Part shown: piece after piece, positions 35,924 through 46,484 of the stretch
How positions within the stretch are numbered: the first letter of the stretch is position 1
How the letters are laid out: every line of letters starts with the position of its first letter
Assembly: GCF_900187285.1 (NCBI RefSeq)
Contig: NZ_LT906470.1
Span: forward strand, 619,501-683,500
Direction: 5' to 3'
Origin: Veillonella rodentium
GTDB taxonomy: Bacteria > Bacillota > Negativicutes > Veillonellales > Veillonellaceae
DNA length: 64,000 bases
Made by a program: the position numbers and the translations under genes
The notes under the pieces: model-generated
The model's input: the letters and a program-made list of their open reading frames with translations, nothing else
Told to the model about the DNA's origin: nothing
Databases searched by the model: none

Positions 35924-38900
35924 ATGTTTTCATATCAATCAAAATATTGCTTGGCTGCGGCGATGGCCGCGATGGCTGCGCTTACGGGCCATGTGGAGGC
36001 ACGCGATATTGACTTAAAATCCATAGGATATTTTCAATTTTCACCGTTGCCGCCATCCCTGGTGTCTCAAACGGATACATTGTTGCTATCCGACAGTCCC
36101 GAATACGTAGGGCCTGTAGGTGGCACGCTAAGTGCGGGTACGATTAACGGAAACGGGCGTATCTATTTCTATCATGTAAATGAAATGTCACAGCCTCATA
36201 AGATGGCCATCGTCCTGGAAAATCAGACGCCATATGCGAGCACTGTTCATGTTATGAGACAGCTTAAGTCCGTAGCATCAAAGGATTATTTTGCGGCCGG
36301 TCGCGATTTATCACGTCAGGATTTAGAACATCCTCTTGATGAAAGCCCGACGGCAAAGCCTCTATATTCTTTGAGTATCCCTCCGAAAGGTCGGCAGCTC
36401 ATATTCTCGGATCTGGAAAACACACCTGTTCCTCAGGATGCATTATTTACGGGCCTTGTAGATATTAAAACAGATGCATCAGTCTATGCACGTGTTATGA
36501 TGCTCCCTATGGATCTTAACTCGGTAGAGGCGTCTCACTGGGTTAATAACTTACCGATCGATGAAATCCAATTGCGCGGTACCTATACAGGGGCCAAGCG
36601 TAATATGGAGATAACGACACCGTACGATACAGCTCTTGGCGGTGCTTATGTGGAAATCGGTAATGATCGAGAGGATGTTTTCATCAACGGTGTCGATGAA
36701 ATGCAGAATAAGGCATTCGTTCGGGATCGCGGTAACTATGGTGTATCGTATACCTTAAAAATTCCTACGAAGGGCGAGGAACCGTTCCGGCTGTATTTTA
36801 ATCCTCTGGGGGGGCCTTATTCCGGTTCTTTTACGGTGAAAGCCTTGCATCAGCAGGGGGCTCGTCGAGGTGAAACGGATACCCGTACATATCATATCGG
36901 CGGTGCGGATGGCGTTTCGGCTTTAGGTGACGGAACGATTCTGGATAGCCGATTGATGGGCAACTATAATGGGGGGGATGAATTGACGTTATCCTTTATG
37001 CCTGCCGGTGCATCAAATTTACCAATCCGATTCCTATTCATTCCTGAATCATTGGCGAATCCCCGGCAACAGCAGACGATCGCCGTGGAAGTATCTAAAG
37101 AGGCTAAAGACAGCTTGGGACATCCTACGGAAGGGCTCAAGAACATTCCGGTAGGGACCTCAAAAGGCGCCGAAAAAGGTCGCATCGATACAACGAAGCC
37201 GGGTGTTGCTGATAAGGTGAAATCCGCAGAGTCAATTGCTCATGAAGAGACTAAGAAGTTAAGCGATAAGGCGACAGCTGAGGCTAAGCGCGAAGAAAAG
37301 TTGAAGCAGGCGAAAAAACTGGAAGAAGTGTTTGCCCGCAAGAAGGCAGAGGAAGCGCGTGTTGCTGCGGATAAAGCGGCAGAAGAACGCAAGGCTGCCG
37401 AAGCGAAACAGGCTGAAATAGAGCGCAAGATGGCGGAAAAAGCCGAGGAGGATCGTAAGGCGGTCGAGGAAAAGGCCGCTAAAGAGGCGCAGTTGGCAGC
37501 TGAAAGGGAAGCTCTCAAGGCGCGTGAAGCGGAAGCGGCTCGACAAGCGGCGGAAGCAAAACGGATCGAGGATGCGCGTAAGGCGGAAGCTGTAAGAATT
37601 GAAGCGGCCCGTAAGGCTGATGAGGCTCGACAGGCAGCCGAGGCGAAACGTGCAGAGGAATTACGTAAAGCGAAAGAAGCACGCATAGCGGCAGAAGAAA
37701 AACGCGCCGAGGAAGCACGTAAGGAGGAAGAAGCTCGACAAGCGGCAGAAGCGGAACGCATTGAAGCGGAGCGCAAGGCTGAAATTGCAAGACTTGAGGC
37801 CCTTAAGCAGGCTGAGGAAGCGAAACGTGCCGAAGAGGCGCGTAAAGCGGAGGCAGCACGTCAGGCAGAAGAGGCGAAACAGGCCGAAGAAGCGCGTAAA
37901 GCGGAAGCGGCGCGAATCGAGGAAGAGGCAAAGAGTGCTGAGAATGCTAATAAAGAAGCTGTAGCTCGAATCGAAGCGGCCCGTAAAGCGGAAGCGGATC
38001 GCCAGGCGGCAGAGCGAAAACGTGCTGAGAATGAACGTAAAGCTGAACAGGCACGGCAAGCTGCTGAGGCTAAACGCATTGCGGCCGCTCATAAGGAAGC
38101 CGTAGCACGTATTGAAGCGGCTCGTAAAGCAGAGGAAGCACGTCGAATTAAGGAGGCAAAACAAGCGGAAGAGGCCCGTAAGGCTGAAGCTGCGAGGGTT
38201 GAGGCGGCCCGTAAGGCGGAAGAAATACGTAAAGCGGCAGAGGTTAAACGGATTGAAGAAGAACGTAAGGCCGAGGAAGCTCGCATTGTAGCAGAAGCTA
38301 AGCGCGCCGAAGAAGCGCGTAAAGCCGAGGAAGATCGAAAGGCGGCAGAAGCGAAACGCGCTGAAGATCAACGTCGGGCAGAGGCCGCCCGTATTGAATC
38401 CGAACGACAGGCGGAATTGGCACGTCAAGCTGAGGCAGCTCGTCAGGTGGAACAGGAACGATTGGCTGCGGAACGTGCCGAGGCGGAACGACAAGCGGCG
38501 GAGGCGAAACGTATTGCGGAAGAACGATACCAGGAACACCTCATGGCGGAACGCAAAGCGGAAGAGGCTCGTCAGCAGGCGTTGGCTCAAGCGGAAAGCG
38601 AACGGAAAGCGAAGGAGCGCGCCGAGGCGATTCAACGTCTTCAGGAACGGCAAGCTTACGAGCGTCGTAAAGCGGAAATGGCACGTCAACAGTTGGAAGC
38701 GGAACGACAAGCGGCGGAACGCGCCCGCAGAGGCCGATCCTTCGAAGAGTTGGATGATACCTCTAACAGCGCACCAAAAGTATATATTCCGGATGCTATA
38801 TCCATTGAAGAGTTGACGAAACCGAGACCGACAGCTTCTCAGAATACGCGCCCTCGTGAACAGCGTGAACAGGAGCAGCAGGAACAACAAACGCAGCAAC

Positions 38901-38989
38901 AGGAACCGCAAAATCAACAGCAGGAGCAGCAGAACCAGGAACAAAATAATGAACAACAGAACCAACAAAACGGAGCTCAAAACGGCTGA
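35924..38989 (+). CDS. Exported protein with N-terminal beta domain and giant charged helix
   Basis: 1021 residues. A signal peptide (cleavage near VEA-RDI) is followed by about 400 beta-rich residues of no family I recognise, then about 500 residues (430-938) of Ala/Glu/Lys/Arg repeats of the kind EARKAEEAR, and a C-terminal tail of about 45 residues nearly all Gln, Asn and Glu. The middle looks like TolA domain II, a single alpha helix or coiled coil, here far longer; at 0.15 nm per residue it could reach about 75 nm. No C-terminal membrane segment or TolA domain III. It follows whiA by 12 bases behind GAGGTGAG. A periplasmic spacer or a surface stalk is inference. Confidence 0.85.
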   Translation: MFSYQSKYCLAAAMAAMAALTGHVEARDIDLKSIGYFQFSPLPPSLVSQTDTLLLSDSPEYVGPVGGTLSAGTINGNGRIYFYHVNEMSQPHKMAIVLENQTPYASTVHVMRQLKSVASKDYFAAGRDLSRQDLEHPLDESPTAKPLYSLSIPPKGRQLIFSDLENTPVPQDALFTGLVDIKTDASVYARVMMLPMDLNSVEASHWVNNLPIDEIQLRGTYTGAKRNMEITTPYDTALGGAYVEIGNDREDVFINGVDEMQNKAFVRDRGNYGVSYTLKIPTKGEEPFRLYFNPLGGPYSGSFTVKALHQQGARRGETDTRTYHIGGADGVSALGDGTILDSRLMGNYNGGDELTLSFMPAGASNLPIRFLFIPESLANPRQQQTIAVEVSKEAKDSLGHPTEGLKNIPVGTSKGAEKGRIDTTKPGVADKVKSAESIAHEETKKLSDKATAEAKREEKLKQAKKLEEVFARKKAEEARVAADKAAEERKAAEAKQAEIERKMAEKAEEDRKAVEEKAAKEAQLAAEREALKAREAEAARQAAEAKRIEDARKAEAVRIEAARKADEARQAAEAKRAEELRKAKEARIAAEEKRAEEARKEEEARQAAEAERIEAERKAEIARLEALKQAEEAKRAEEARKAEAARQAEEAKQAEEARKAEAARIEEEAKSAENANKEAVARIEAARKAEADRQAAERKRAENERKAEQARQAAEAKRIAAAHKEAVARIEAARKAEEARRIKEAKQAEEARKAEAARVEAARKAEEIRKAAEVKRIEEERKAEEARIVAEAKRAEEARKAEEDRKAAEAKRAEDQRRAEAARIESERQAELARQAEAARQVEQERLAAERAEAERQAAEAKRIAEERYQEHLMAERKAEEARQQALAQAESERKAKERAEAIQRLQERQAYERRKAEMARQQLEAERQAAERARRGRSFEELDDTSNSAPKVYIPDAISIEELTKPRPTASQNTRPREQREQEQQEQQTQQQEPQNQQQEQQNQEQNNEQQNQQNGAQNG

Positions 38990-39008
38990 TGATTTTTTCG
39001 TTTTTACA

Positions 39009-39037
39009 TTGACTTTCACAGGAGGATTCAGTACAAT
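39009..39037 (+). promoter_or_regulatory. Promoter of the pyrimidine operon
   Basis: TTGACT and TACAAT with exactly 17 bases between. Transcription would start near 39044, giving a leader of about 180 bases before pyrB. Confidence 0.8.
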
Positions 39038-39097
39038 TAATGGAGATATAATGCTGAAGGCGGTACGAGAGACCGCTGCATTACACAATACCTTTTA

Positions 39098-39199
39098 AAT
39101 TGGTCCAGAGAGGCTGAAAAAGGAATATAGTTAAAGTGCCCTCAAGGGCTCCTTTGTGTAAACTATTAGACCTTTTGCTCTGGGCAAAAGGTCTTTTTT
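39098..39199 (+). promoter_or_regulatory. PyrR-type attenuator in the pyr leader
   Basis: GGTCCAGAGAGGCT (39102-39115) matches the PyrR-binding loop consensus remembered from Bacillus (UCC-G-GAGG-U). It is followed by a hairpin with GCCCTCAAGGGC and then by a strong terminator, AGACCTTTTGC/GCAAAAGGTCT plus T run (39168-39199). In this mechanism, UMP-bound PyrR holds the first stem so that the terminator forms. pyrR itself is not in the window. Confidence 0.88.
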
Positions 39200-39223
39200 G
39201 ATATGGTGAGTTAGGAGGCAATC

Positions 39224-40174
39224 ATGGGACAAGTTAGCTTGCATGGCAAACATCTATTGGGTTTGCAGAATGTGTCCGCGGAAGAAATCAGATTGATTTT
39301 GGATGTGGCGAAGAAGATGAAGAAGGTCGTCCTGTCTGATGATAAGAAGATGCCGTTTTTGAAAGGGAAATCTATCGTTAATCTCTTTATGGAACCCAGT
39401 ACACGGACCCGCAGTTCTTTTGAATTAGCCGGTAAATATCTGGGTGCTGATGTCATCAACATTACGCCGAGCGGCTCGTCCATGGGCAAGGGTGAAAGTT
39501 TCCGCGATACATTGCTCACATTGGCCTACATGGGAACGGATGCTATCGTAATGCGTCATAGCGCAGAAGGGGCGCCTTTGTATGCCACAAAGGCGGTAGA
39601 TCCTATCATCATCAATGCAGGTGACGGGGCGCATGAACATCCTACGCAGGCTCTACTCGATATGTATTCCATATTGGAGAAAAAAGAGTCCATCGAGGGT
39701 CTGAAGATCGTTATCCTCGGGGACATCATGCATAGCCGCGTTGCAAGATCCAGCATTTACGGCCTCACAAAAATGGGGGCGGATGTGCATCTGGCCGGTC
39801 CTCGCACCATGGTATATCCGGAATTTGCGAAAATGGGGGTCACCGTTCATCACGATGTGCGTGAGGCCGTTGCCGATGCGGATGTAGTCAATGTACTTCG
39901 CATTCAGCTGGAACGTATTCACTCCGCTTTATATCCGACTAACCGTGAATATGCGCGTATTTTCGGTATCAACCAGGATGTATTAAAATTGGCAAAGGAT
40001 GATGTCATGGTTATGCATCCGGGGCCGATGAATCGAGGTCTTGAAATTGCTCCTGATGTAGCTTATTCGGATCAATCGGTAATTCAGGAACAGGTACGCA
40101 ACGGCGTAGCGATTCGTATGGCGGTATTGTACTTAACAATTCATGGAGGTGACGGTAGTGAGCTTGCTTATTAA
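39224..40174 (+). CDS. pyrB: Aspartate carbamoyltransferase, catalytic chain
   Basis: 316 residues. The carbamoyl-phosphate site STRTRSSFE and the aspartate-side HPGPMNRG are present, as is HPTQALLD. First enzyme committed to pyrimidines, joining carbamoyl phosphate and aspartate. No pyrI regulatory chain follows, as in B. subtilis. TTAGGAGG precedes the ATG; the end overlaps the start of pyrC by 17 bases. Confidence 0.97.
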   Translation: MGQVSLHGKHLLGLQNVSAEEIRLILDVAKKMKKVVLSDDKKMPFLKGKSIVNLFMEPSTRTRSSFELAGKYLGADVINITPSGSSMGKGESFRDTLLTLAYMGTDAIVMRHSAEGAPLYATKAVDPIIINAGDGAHEHPTQALLDMYSILEKKESIEGLKIVILGDIMHSRVARSSIYGLTKMGADVHLAGPRTMVYPEFAKMGVTVHHDVREAVADADVVNVLRIQLERIHSALYPTNREYARIFGINQDVLKLAKDDVMVMHPGPMNRGLEIAPDVAYSDQSVIQEQVRNGVAIRMAVLYLTIHGGDGSELAY

Positions 40175-41447
40175 GAATGGTACGGTAGTTAATCCGGCAA
40201 AACAACAACATGAAGTAGCGGATGTTCTCGTGAAAGATGGTAAAATTGCGGCCATCGGTCAAAATTTAAGTGCAGACGGTGCCGAAGTATATGATGCGAC
40301 AGGTCTCATTGTAGCACCCGGTCTTATCGATATTCACACACATTTACGCGAACCCGGTCAGGAAGCGAAGGAAGATTTTCATTCCGGTACGCAGGCGGCG
40401 GCAGCCGGCGGCTTTACCCGGGTCGTAACGATGGCGAATACAACGCCTGTTGTAGATAATGCGGCCCTCGTGAGAGGTTTGAAAAAACAGGCGGAACTGA
40501 CCGGTGTCGTGAAGGTTGAATTTATCGGCGCCGTTTCCAAAAATCTTGAAGGTAAGGAATTGGCGGAACTCGGTGATATGGCGGAAGCGGGCGTCGTTGC
40601 GTTCTCCGATGACGGTCACTACGTAGAAAATGCGGCATTTATGCGCCGCGCTTTGGAGTACTCGTCCATGTTCGACAAGATTGTTATCGATCATGCGGAG
40701 GATATTACGTTGACGAAAAACGGTCATATGCATGAAGGTTTTGTATCCTATGAACTGGGTGTTATCGGTCGACCTGCGGTAGCGGAGGATTTGGCCGTAG
40801 CCCGCGATATCTTATTGTCTGAAATGACGGGCGGTCATATTCACATCGCTCATGTAAGCAGTAAGAACACCGTGGACATGGTGCGCCGTGCAAAGGCTAA
40901 AGGCCTCAATGTAACCTGTGAAGTGACGAGCCAACACTTGTCCTTTACGGATGAATATTTACGGGATTATAATCCCGCTTTCAAAATGGCGCCGCCAATC
41001 CGATCGGAAGATCATCGTCAGGCCCTCTTGGAAGGCTTAAAAGACGGCACCATCGATGCGATTATTACAGACCATGCACCGCATGCGTTTGAAGAAAAAG
41101 ACCACGAGTTCTGCTGTGCGCCGAATGGTTTCAGCGGCCTTGAAACATCGTTGGCCGGCGTTATTACGAATGCATACGGTTCTGATAAACTCAGCATCGA
41201 TCAGGTCGTGTACCACATGAGTACGCGCCCGGCGGAATTGATGCGTCTTGATGCGGGTGTTCTTGAAGTCGGTAAACCGGCAGATATTACCGTGTTCAGT
41301 GATACAGAAACCTGGACGGTAGATCGCAATCAATTCTATACAAAAGGTAAGGTCAGCCCATTTGACGGTATGACCGTTACGGGCAAGGCTAAACTCACCG
41401 TAGTGGATGGTGAGATTGTTATGAAGGAGGGCGTAGTCCTAAGATGA
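40158..41447 (+). CDS. pyrC: Dihydroorotase
   Basis: 429 residues, type I dihydroorotase. Metal ligands appear in DIHTHLREPG, in IDHAED, in HVSS and in ITDHAPH. Cyclises carbamoyl aspartate to dihydroorotate. The frame is open from ATG 40143, but GGAGGTGA at 40145-40152 places the start at GTG 40158. Overlaps carA by 4 bases (ATGA). Confidence 0.96.
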   Translation: MSLLIKNGTVVNPAKQQHEVADVLVKDGKIAAIGQNLSADGAEVYDATGLIVAPGLIDIHTHLREPGQEAKEDFHSGTQAAAAGGFTRVVTMANTTPVVDNAALVRGLKKQAELTGVVKVEFIGAVSKNLEGKELAELGDMAEAGVVAFSDDGHYVENAAFMRRALEYSSMFDKIVIDHAEDITLTKNGHMHEGFVSYELGVIGRPAVAEDLAVARDILLSEMTGGHIHIAHVSSKNTVDMVRRAKAKGLNVTCEVTSQHLSFTDEYLRDYNPAFKMAPPIRSEDHRQALLEGLKDGTIDAIITDHAPHAFEEKDHEFCCAPNGFSGLETSLAGVITNAYGSDKLSIDQVVYHMSTRPAELMRLDAGVLEVGKPADITVFSDTETWTVDRNQFYTKGKVSPFDGMTVTGKAKLTVVDGEIVMKEGVVLR

Positions 41448-42511
41448 AAGGCAAGTTAGTACTCGAAGACGGATCCGTATTTGAAGGGTCCTTGTTAGGT
41501 GGCGCTCCTACGGTAGGTGAGGTCGTGTTCAACACAGGTATGACCGGATATCAGGAAATTCTGACAGACCCGTCCTATGCGGATCAAATTATTACATTGA
41601 CCTATCCCTTGATAGGTAATTACGGCACATTAAATGCTATTACGCAGGGGCCTAAACCGTATTGTAAAGGCTTTATTGTCGGTGAACTGTGCGATTTTCC
41701 GTCCAACTGGCAAAATGAAGGCCTGTTTAGCGAATATCTTCGTCTACATGGCATTCCCTGCCTTTATGATGTGGATACGCGTGCGATTACTCGTACTATC
41801 CGTAATCATGGTGTAATGAAGGGCATTCTGGTACGCGCCGATTATCCGATGGAGGATATTGAAAAATTCTTTAAACAGGAATTGCCCACCGATCAGGTCA
41901 TGCGAGTTACTACGAAGTGGCAGGGTATGCGCGGCGATAAAAATGCCGAGTTCCACGTTGCCGTTATGGATTACGGTGTGAAAGAGAATATCCTTCGTTC
42001 TCTGGAGGCGGCGGGATGTCGTCTCACCGTATTCCCGGCTGATTCCAAGGCGGAGGAAGTACTGGCCGTGAATCCGGACGGTATCTTCCTGTCAAATGGA
42101 CCCGGAGATCCTAAGGATCTCGGCTATGCGGTGGAAGAAGTCAAAAAAATGTTCGGTAAGAAGCCGATTTTCGGTATCTGCATGGGGCATCAGGTATTGG
42201 CGCAGGCCTATGGCGGTTCTACGTTCAAATTAAAATTCGGACATCGCGGGTCGAACCATCCTGTACAGGACCTTCGGACCGGACGCGTATATATTACATC
42301 TCAAAATCATGGCTTTGCCGTAGATGATACGACATTGCCTGATGATGTGGAGGTGACGCATCGCAGCGTAAATGACGGGACCGTAGAAGGTATGCGTCAC
42401 AAGACCTTGCCGATTTTTTCTGTTCAATACCATCCGGAAGCCTCTCCGGGACCGACAGATAATTTATATTTGTTTGATGAATTTGAAGATATGATGAGAA
42501 AGGGACGATAA
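41444..42511 (+). CDS. carA: Carbamoyl-phosphate synthase small subunit
   Basis: 355 residues. The glutaminase nucleophile Cys246 lies in GICMGHQ, with His330 and Glu332 in YHPEASP completing the triad. Supplies ammonia to CarB. Placed inside the pyr operon, so it is probably dedicated to pyrimidines, with any arginine-specific enzyme encoded elsewhere. Confidence 0.97.
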   Translation: MKGKLVLEDGSVFEGSLLGGAPTVGEVVFNTGMTGYQEILTDPSYADQIITLTYPLIGNYGTLNAITQGPKPYCKGFIVGELCDFPSNWQNEGLFSEYLRLHGIPCLYDVDTRAITRTIRNHGVMKGILVRADYPMEDIEKFFKQELPTDQVMRVTTKWQGMRGDKNAEFHVAVMDYGVKENILRSLEAAGCRLTVFPADSKAEEVLAVNPDGIFLSNGPGDPKDLGYAVEEVKKMFGKKPIFGICMGHQVLAQAYGGSTFKLKFGHRGSNHPVQDLRTGRVYITSQNHGFAVDDTTLPDDVEVTHRSVNDGTVEGMRHKTLPIFSVQYHPEASPGPTDNLYLFDEFEDMMRKGR

Positions 42512-42512
42512 T

Positions 42513-45500
42513 ATGACCACAGAAGCAAAAAAGGTACTCGTAATTGGTTCTGGGCCAATTATCATCGGCCAGGCGGCGGAGTTTGATTACGCCGGTACAC
42601 AGGCCTGTCGTTCCCTTCGTGAAGAGGGCTACAAAGTAGTCTTGGTTAACTCCAATCCGGCTACGATTATGACGGATACGGATATTGCGGACCGCGTATA
42701 CGTGGAGCCTATCAGTCTTGAATTTGTTACAGAGGTCATTAAAAAGGAGCGTCCTTGGGGGCTCTTGGCGACATTAGGCGGTCAGGTGGGACTTAATATG
42801 GCCGTACAACTGTCCGAAGCGGGTGTTTTAAAAGAATACGGCGTGCAGTTGCTCGGTACCACATTAGAGGCCATTAAACAGGCGGAAGACCGTGAGCTCT
42901 TCAAGGAAGCGATGAAGGAAATCAATCAACCGGTTCCTGAATCGGACATTTTTAACGACCTTGAGGAGGCCGTAGCTTTTGCGAACCGTATCGGTTATCC
43001 GATCATCATTCGGCCGGCTTATACATTGGGCGGTACCGGCGGCGGTATTGCACACAATGAAGATGAAATGTATGAAATTACACGTCGCGGTTTGAAACTT
43101 TCACCAATCCATCAGATCCTGGCGGAACGTTCCGTTGCGGGCTGGAAGGAAATCGAGTACGAAGTGATGCGCGACAGTGCGGATAACTGTATCATCGTAT
43201 GTAACATGGAAAACATCGACCCTGTAGGCGTGCACACGGGCGATTCCATCGTCGTGGCGCCAAGTCAGACTTTGAACGATATTCAATACCAGATGCTTCG
43301 TACCGCATCTGTAGATATCATCCGTTATCTGAAAATCGAAGGCGGTTGTAATGTACAGTATGCGTTGAATCCGAACAGCAACGAGTACATCGTTATCGAG
43401 GTAAATCCTCGTGTATCCCGCTCCTCCGCGTTGGCATCCAAGGCGACGGGCTACCCCATTGCAAAGGTGGCTGCAAAGATCGCGGTCGGTATGACACTTG
43501 ATCAGATTACGAATGCTGTAACAGGTGAAACCAAGGCGTGCTTTGAACCGACGCTTGACTACGTGGTAACCAAATTCCCGCGTTGGCCTTTTGAAAAATT
43601 CAATTTGGCTGACCGAACATTGGGGACTCAAATGAAGGCGACCGGCGAGGTTATGGCCATTGACCGTTCTTTGGAAGGTTCTCTGCTGAAGGCGATCCGT
43701 TCTCTGGAAATCGGATTAGACCATATCGAACTTAAAAAGATCGCCCACGAATCTATGGAGCAATTGATTGAACGTTTGCATCTTGTAGATGATGAACGCA
43801 TCTACGTTGTAGCCGAAGCACTCCGCAAGGGCATCAGCGTAGAAAAAATTCACTATATTACAAAAATTGATAAATTCTTCATTGAAAAAATCAAGAATAT
43901 CATAACTGTAGAAAAAGCGTTAGCTGAAAACGGTTTGACCGAGGACGTGTTGCGTAAGGCAAAACGCTACTCCATGACCGACTCCGTCATCGCCCGTTAT
44001 GCACATACGACAGCGGACGAAGTACAAGCGAAACGCAAGGAATGGAATATCGTTCCTACTTACAAATATGTAGATACATGTGCAGCCGAATTTGAAGCGC
44101 ACACGCCATACTACTACTCTGCATATGCAACAGAGGATGAGGTGCGGCCTCTAGGGGATAAATCCGTTGTGGTTCTCGGTTCCGGTCCGATCCGCATCGG
44201 TCAGGGCGTGGAATTTGATTACTGCTCCGTGCATTCCTCCTGGGCGCTTCGCAAGGCGGGCTATAAATCGATTATCATCAACAACAATCCGGAAACCGTT
44301 TCAACCGACTTTGATACATCCGATTCTCTATACTTCGAGCCGTTAACCGTGGACGATGTAATGGAAATCATCAAAAAGGAAAATCCTATCGGCGTAATCG
44401 CTCAATTCGGCGGTCAAACGGCGATTAACTTGGCGGGACCGTTGGCTGAACGGGGTGTAAAAATCCTCGGCTCCTCCGTGGACAGTATCGACATGGCGGA
44501 AGACCGTGAACGCTTTGATGAATTGTTGGCGAAACTTGGCATCTCCCGTCCTGTAGGGGCTCTTGTGACGTCCGATGAAGAGGCGCAAGCGGCGGCTAAG
44601 AAATTGCAATATCCGTTGATTGTCCGTCCTTCCTATGTGTTGGGCGGTCGTGCGATGGAAATCGTATATAACGATAAAGAACTCGACGTATATATGAAAG
44701 AAGCCGTAGTCGCTTCGAAGGAACATCCGGTTCTCATCGACCGTTACATGGTCGGTATGGAGGTAGAGGTTGACGCTATTTCCGACGGTACCGATGTATG
44801 TATTCCGGGGATTATGGAGCAGATCGAACGCGCCGGTGTTCACTCCGGTGACTCCATGGCCGTATATCCGACACAACATCTGAGTCAGGATATCATCGAT
44901 CAAATTGTTGATTATACACGTCGTATCGCAATCGGCCTCAATGTTAAGGGTGTCCTTAATATTCAATATATCGTGGCTGACGGCACATTGCATGTTATCG
45001 AGGTGAATCCTCGTTCCAGTCGTACGGTGCCGTTCATTTCCAAGGTTACAGGCATCAATATGGTGGAATGCGCGACGCGTATCGCCCTCGGTGAAAGCTT
45101 AAAGGATTTAGGCTTGCCGCTAGGTCTCGTTCCGAATAAACCATATGTGGCCGTAAAAGTGCCGGTCTTCTCGTTCTCCAAAATGGGGCTCGTAGAAATC
45201 GCTCTCGGTCCTGAAATGAAGTCCACCGGTGAAGTTATGGGTATCGGTCGTACGTACTCGGAGGCATTGTTTAAGGCTATCAACGGCGCTAATATGCGTA
45301 TTCCTGAGGACGGTACGATTCTTATGACCGTTGCGGATCGCGATAAAGAGGAAGCCAGTCAGTTGGCAAAAGGCTTTATCGAATTGGGTTATCATATCGA
45401 AGCGACGGGCGGTACGGGTAAATACTTTAAAGACCATGGCGTTGACTGCAAGGTGGTTAATAAAATCTCCGAAGGCAGTGATAACTGTGCGGATCACATC

Positions 45501-45713
45501 CGTCAGGACAAGGTTGACCTTGTGCTCAACACATTGACGGCAGGTAAACGTCCTGAACGGGAAGGCTTTCAGTTGCGTCGTCTCGCCGTAGAAATGGGGA
45601 CACCTTGCTTAACAAGTCTCGATACGGCTCGTGAAGTATTGCGTGTTGTGGCAAATCGTAAGAATAATGCAAATTATAATGTAGAGGCATTACAGGATTT
45701 TGAATTGGAGTAA
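42513..45713 (+). CDS. carB: Carbamoyl-phosphate synthase large subunit
   Basis: 1066 residues, full length. Two ATP-grasp halves (about 1-550 and 551-930), each starting with the GSGPIxIGQ motif, and the C-terminal MGS-like allosteric domain (about 935-1066, ATGGTGKYF). Makes carbamoyl phosphate from bicarbonate, ammonia and two ATP. Follows carA after one base. Confidence 0.98.
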   Translation: MTTEAKKVLVIGSGPIIIGQAAEFDYAGTQACRSLREEGYKVVLVNSNPATIMTDTDIADRVYVEPISLEFVTEVIKKERPWGLLATLGGQVGLNMAVQLSEAGVLKEYGVQLLGTTLEAIKQAEDRELFKEAMKEINQPVPESDIFNDLEEAVAFANRIGYPIIIRPAYTLGGTGGGIAHNEDEMYEITRRGLKLSPIHQILAERSVAGWKEIEYEVMRDSADNCIIVCNMENIDPVGVHTGDSIVVAPSQTLNDIQYQMLRTASVDIIRYLKIEGGCNVQYALNPNSNEYIVIEVNPRVSRSSALASKATGYPIAKVAAKIAVGMTLDQITNAVTGETKACFEPTLDYVVTKFPRWPFEKFNLADRTLGTQMKATGEVMAIDRSLEGSLLKAIRSLEIGLDHIELKKIAHESMEQLIERLHLVDDERIYVVAEALRKGISVEKIHYITKIDKFFIEKIKNIITVEKALAENGLTEDVLRKAKRYSMTDSVIARYAHTTADEVQAKRKEWNIVPTYKYVDTCAAEFEAHTPYYYSAYATEDEVRPLGDKSVVVLGSGPIRIGQGVEFDYCSVHSSWALRKAGYKSIIINNNPETVSTDFDTSDSLYFEPLTVDDVMEIIKKENPIGVIAQFGGQTAINLAGPLAERGVKILGSSVDSIDMAEDRERFDELLAKLGISRPVGALVTSDEEAQAAAKKLQYPLIVRPSYVLGGRAMEIVYNDKELDVYMKEAVVASKEHPVLIDRYMVGMEVEVDAISDGTDVCIPGIMEQIERAGVHSGDSMAVYPTQHLSQDIIDQIVDYTRRIAIGLNVKGVLNIQYIVADGTLHVIEVNPRSSRTVPFISKVTGINMVECATRIALGESLKDLGLPLGLVPNKPYVAVKVPVFSFSKMGLVEIALGPEMKSTGEVMGIGRTYSEALFKAINGANMRIPEDGTILMTVADRDKEEASQLAKGFIELGYHIEATGGTGKYFKDHGVDCKVVNKISEGSDNCADHIRQDKVDLVLNTLTAGKRPEREGFQLRRLAVEMGTPCLTSLDTAREVLRVVANRKNNANYNVEALQDFELE

Positions 45714-45716
45714 AAC

Positions 45717-46484
45717 ATGAGCGGTTATGTGGAAAAGGGCGAAGTCGTTCGCAATGAGCAGATAGGTTCCGATGTATGGATTATGAATGTCCATGCACCG
45801 AAACAGGCGGCGGAGGCCAAGGTGGGGCAGTTCTGTAATGTGCGTGTTACAGATTCTACGGCACCGTTGTTGCGTCGTCCTATCAGCTATGCCGGATTTG
45901 ATGCGGAAAAAGGAATAATTACCCTTTTGTACCGCGTCGTAGGTGCGGGAACGGATATTATGACTCGTCTCGTGCCCGGGGATATTCTGGACTGTCTGGG
46001 GCCTTTGGGTGAACCCTTTATAACGTCCGAGAATATGCTTCTCGTAGGCGGTGGTGTCGGTATTGCACCGATGCTGTGCATCGCTTCTCATCTGAACGCG
46101 GATGAAGAGGCGCAGGTGATTTTAGGCTTCAGAAATGAATCGGAAACATTTTGGGCGGATCTGTTTGCCGATACGCCCGTGAAAGTACATATCACAACTG
46201 ATGACGGCAGTGTCGGTACGAAGGGCTTTCCGACGGCTGTCATGCCTGAACTGATCCGTGCGAATACCTTTACATCCGTCATGACCTGCGGTCCTACGCC
46301 GATGATGAAAGGTGTTGCCCAGGTGGCGCGCGATCTTTCCGTGCCATGCCAGGTTTCATTGGAAGAGCGCATGGGTTGCGGTACCGGCGGTTGTCTCGGT
46401 TGTGCTTGTGACGGGGCAGGAGGTAAACGCTACAAAGTATGTAAAGACGGTCCCGTATTCCCCGCTGAGGAGGTGTTCTTTTAA
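45717..46484 (+). CDS. pyrK: Dihydroorotate dehydrogenase electron-transfer subunit
   Basis: 255 residues. FAD domain (LRRPISYAG), NAD-binding region (GGGVGIAPM) and a C-terminal [2Fe-2S] cluster with Cys ligands in CGTGGCLGCAC and KVCKDG. Passes electrons from PyrD to NAD+. Overlaps pyrD by one base. Confidence 0.96.
   Translation: MSGYVEKGEVVRNEQIGSDVWIMNVHAPKQAAEAKVGQFCNVRVTDSTAPLLRRPISYAGFDAEKGIITLLYRVVGAGTDIMTRLVPGDILDCLGPLGEPFITSENMLLVGGGVGIAPMLCIASHLNADEEAQVILGFRNESETFWADLFADTPVKVHITTDDGSVGTKGFPTAVMPELIRANTFTSVMTCGPTPMMKGVAQVARDLSVPCQVSLEERMGCGTGGCLGCACDGAGGKRYKVCKDGPVFPAEEVFF

Noticed and set aside
37661-39088. 475-codon open frame on the minus strand, and several others across 37240-38290
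   Set aside because: They lie antisense to the Ala/Glu/Lys/Arg repeat region, whose codon bias clears stops on the other strand. Products are low-complexity Phe/Leu/Arg or Ser/Ala runs without ribosome sites.
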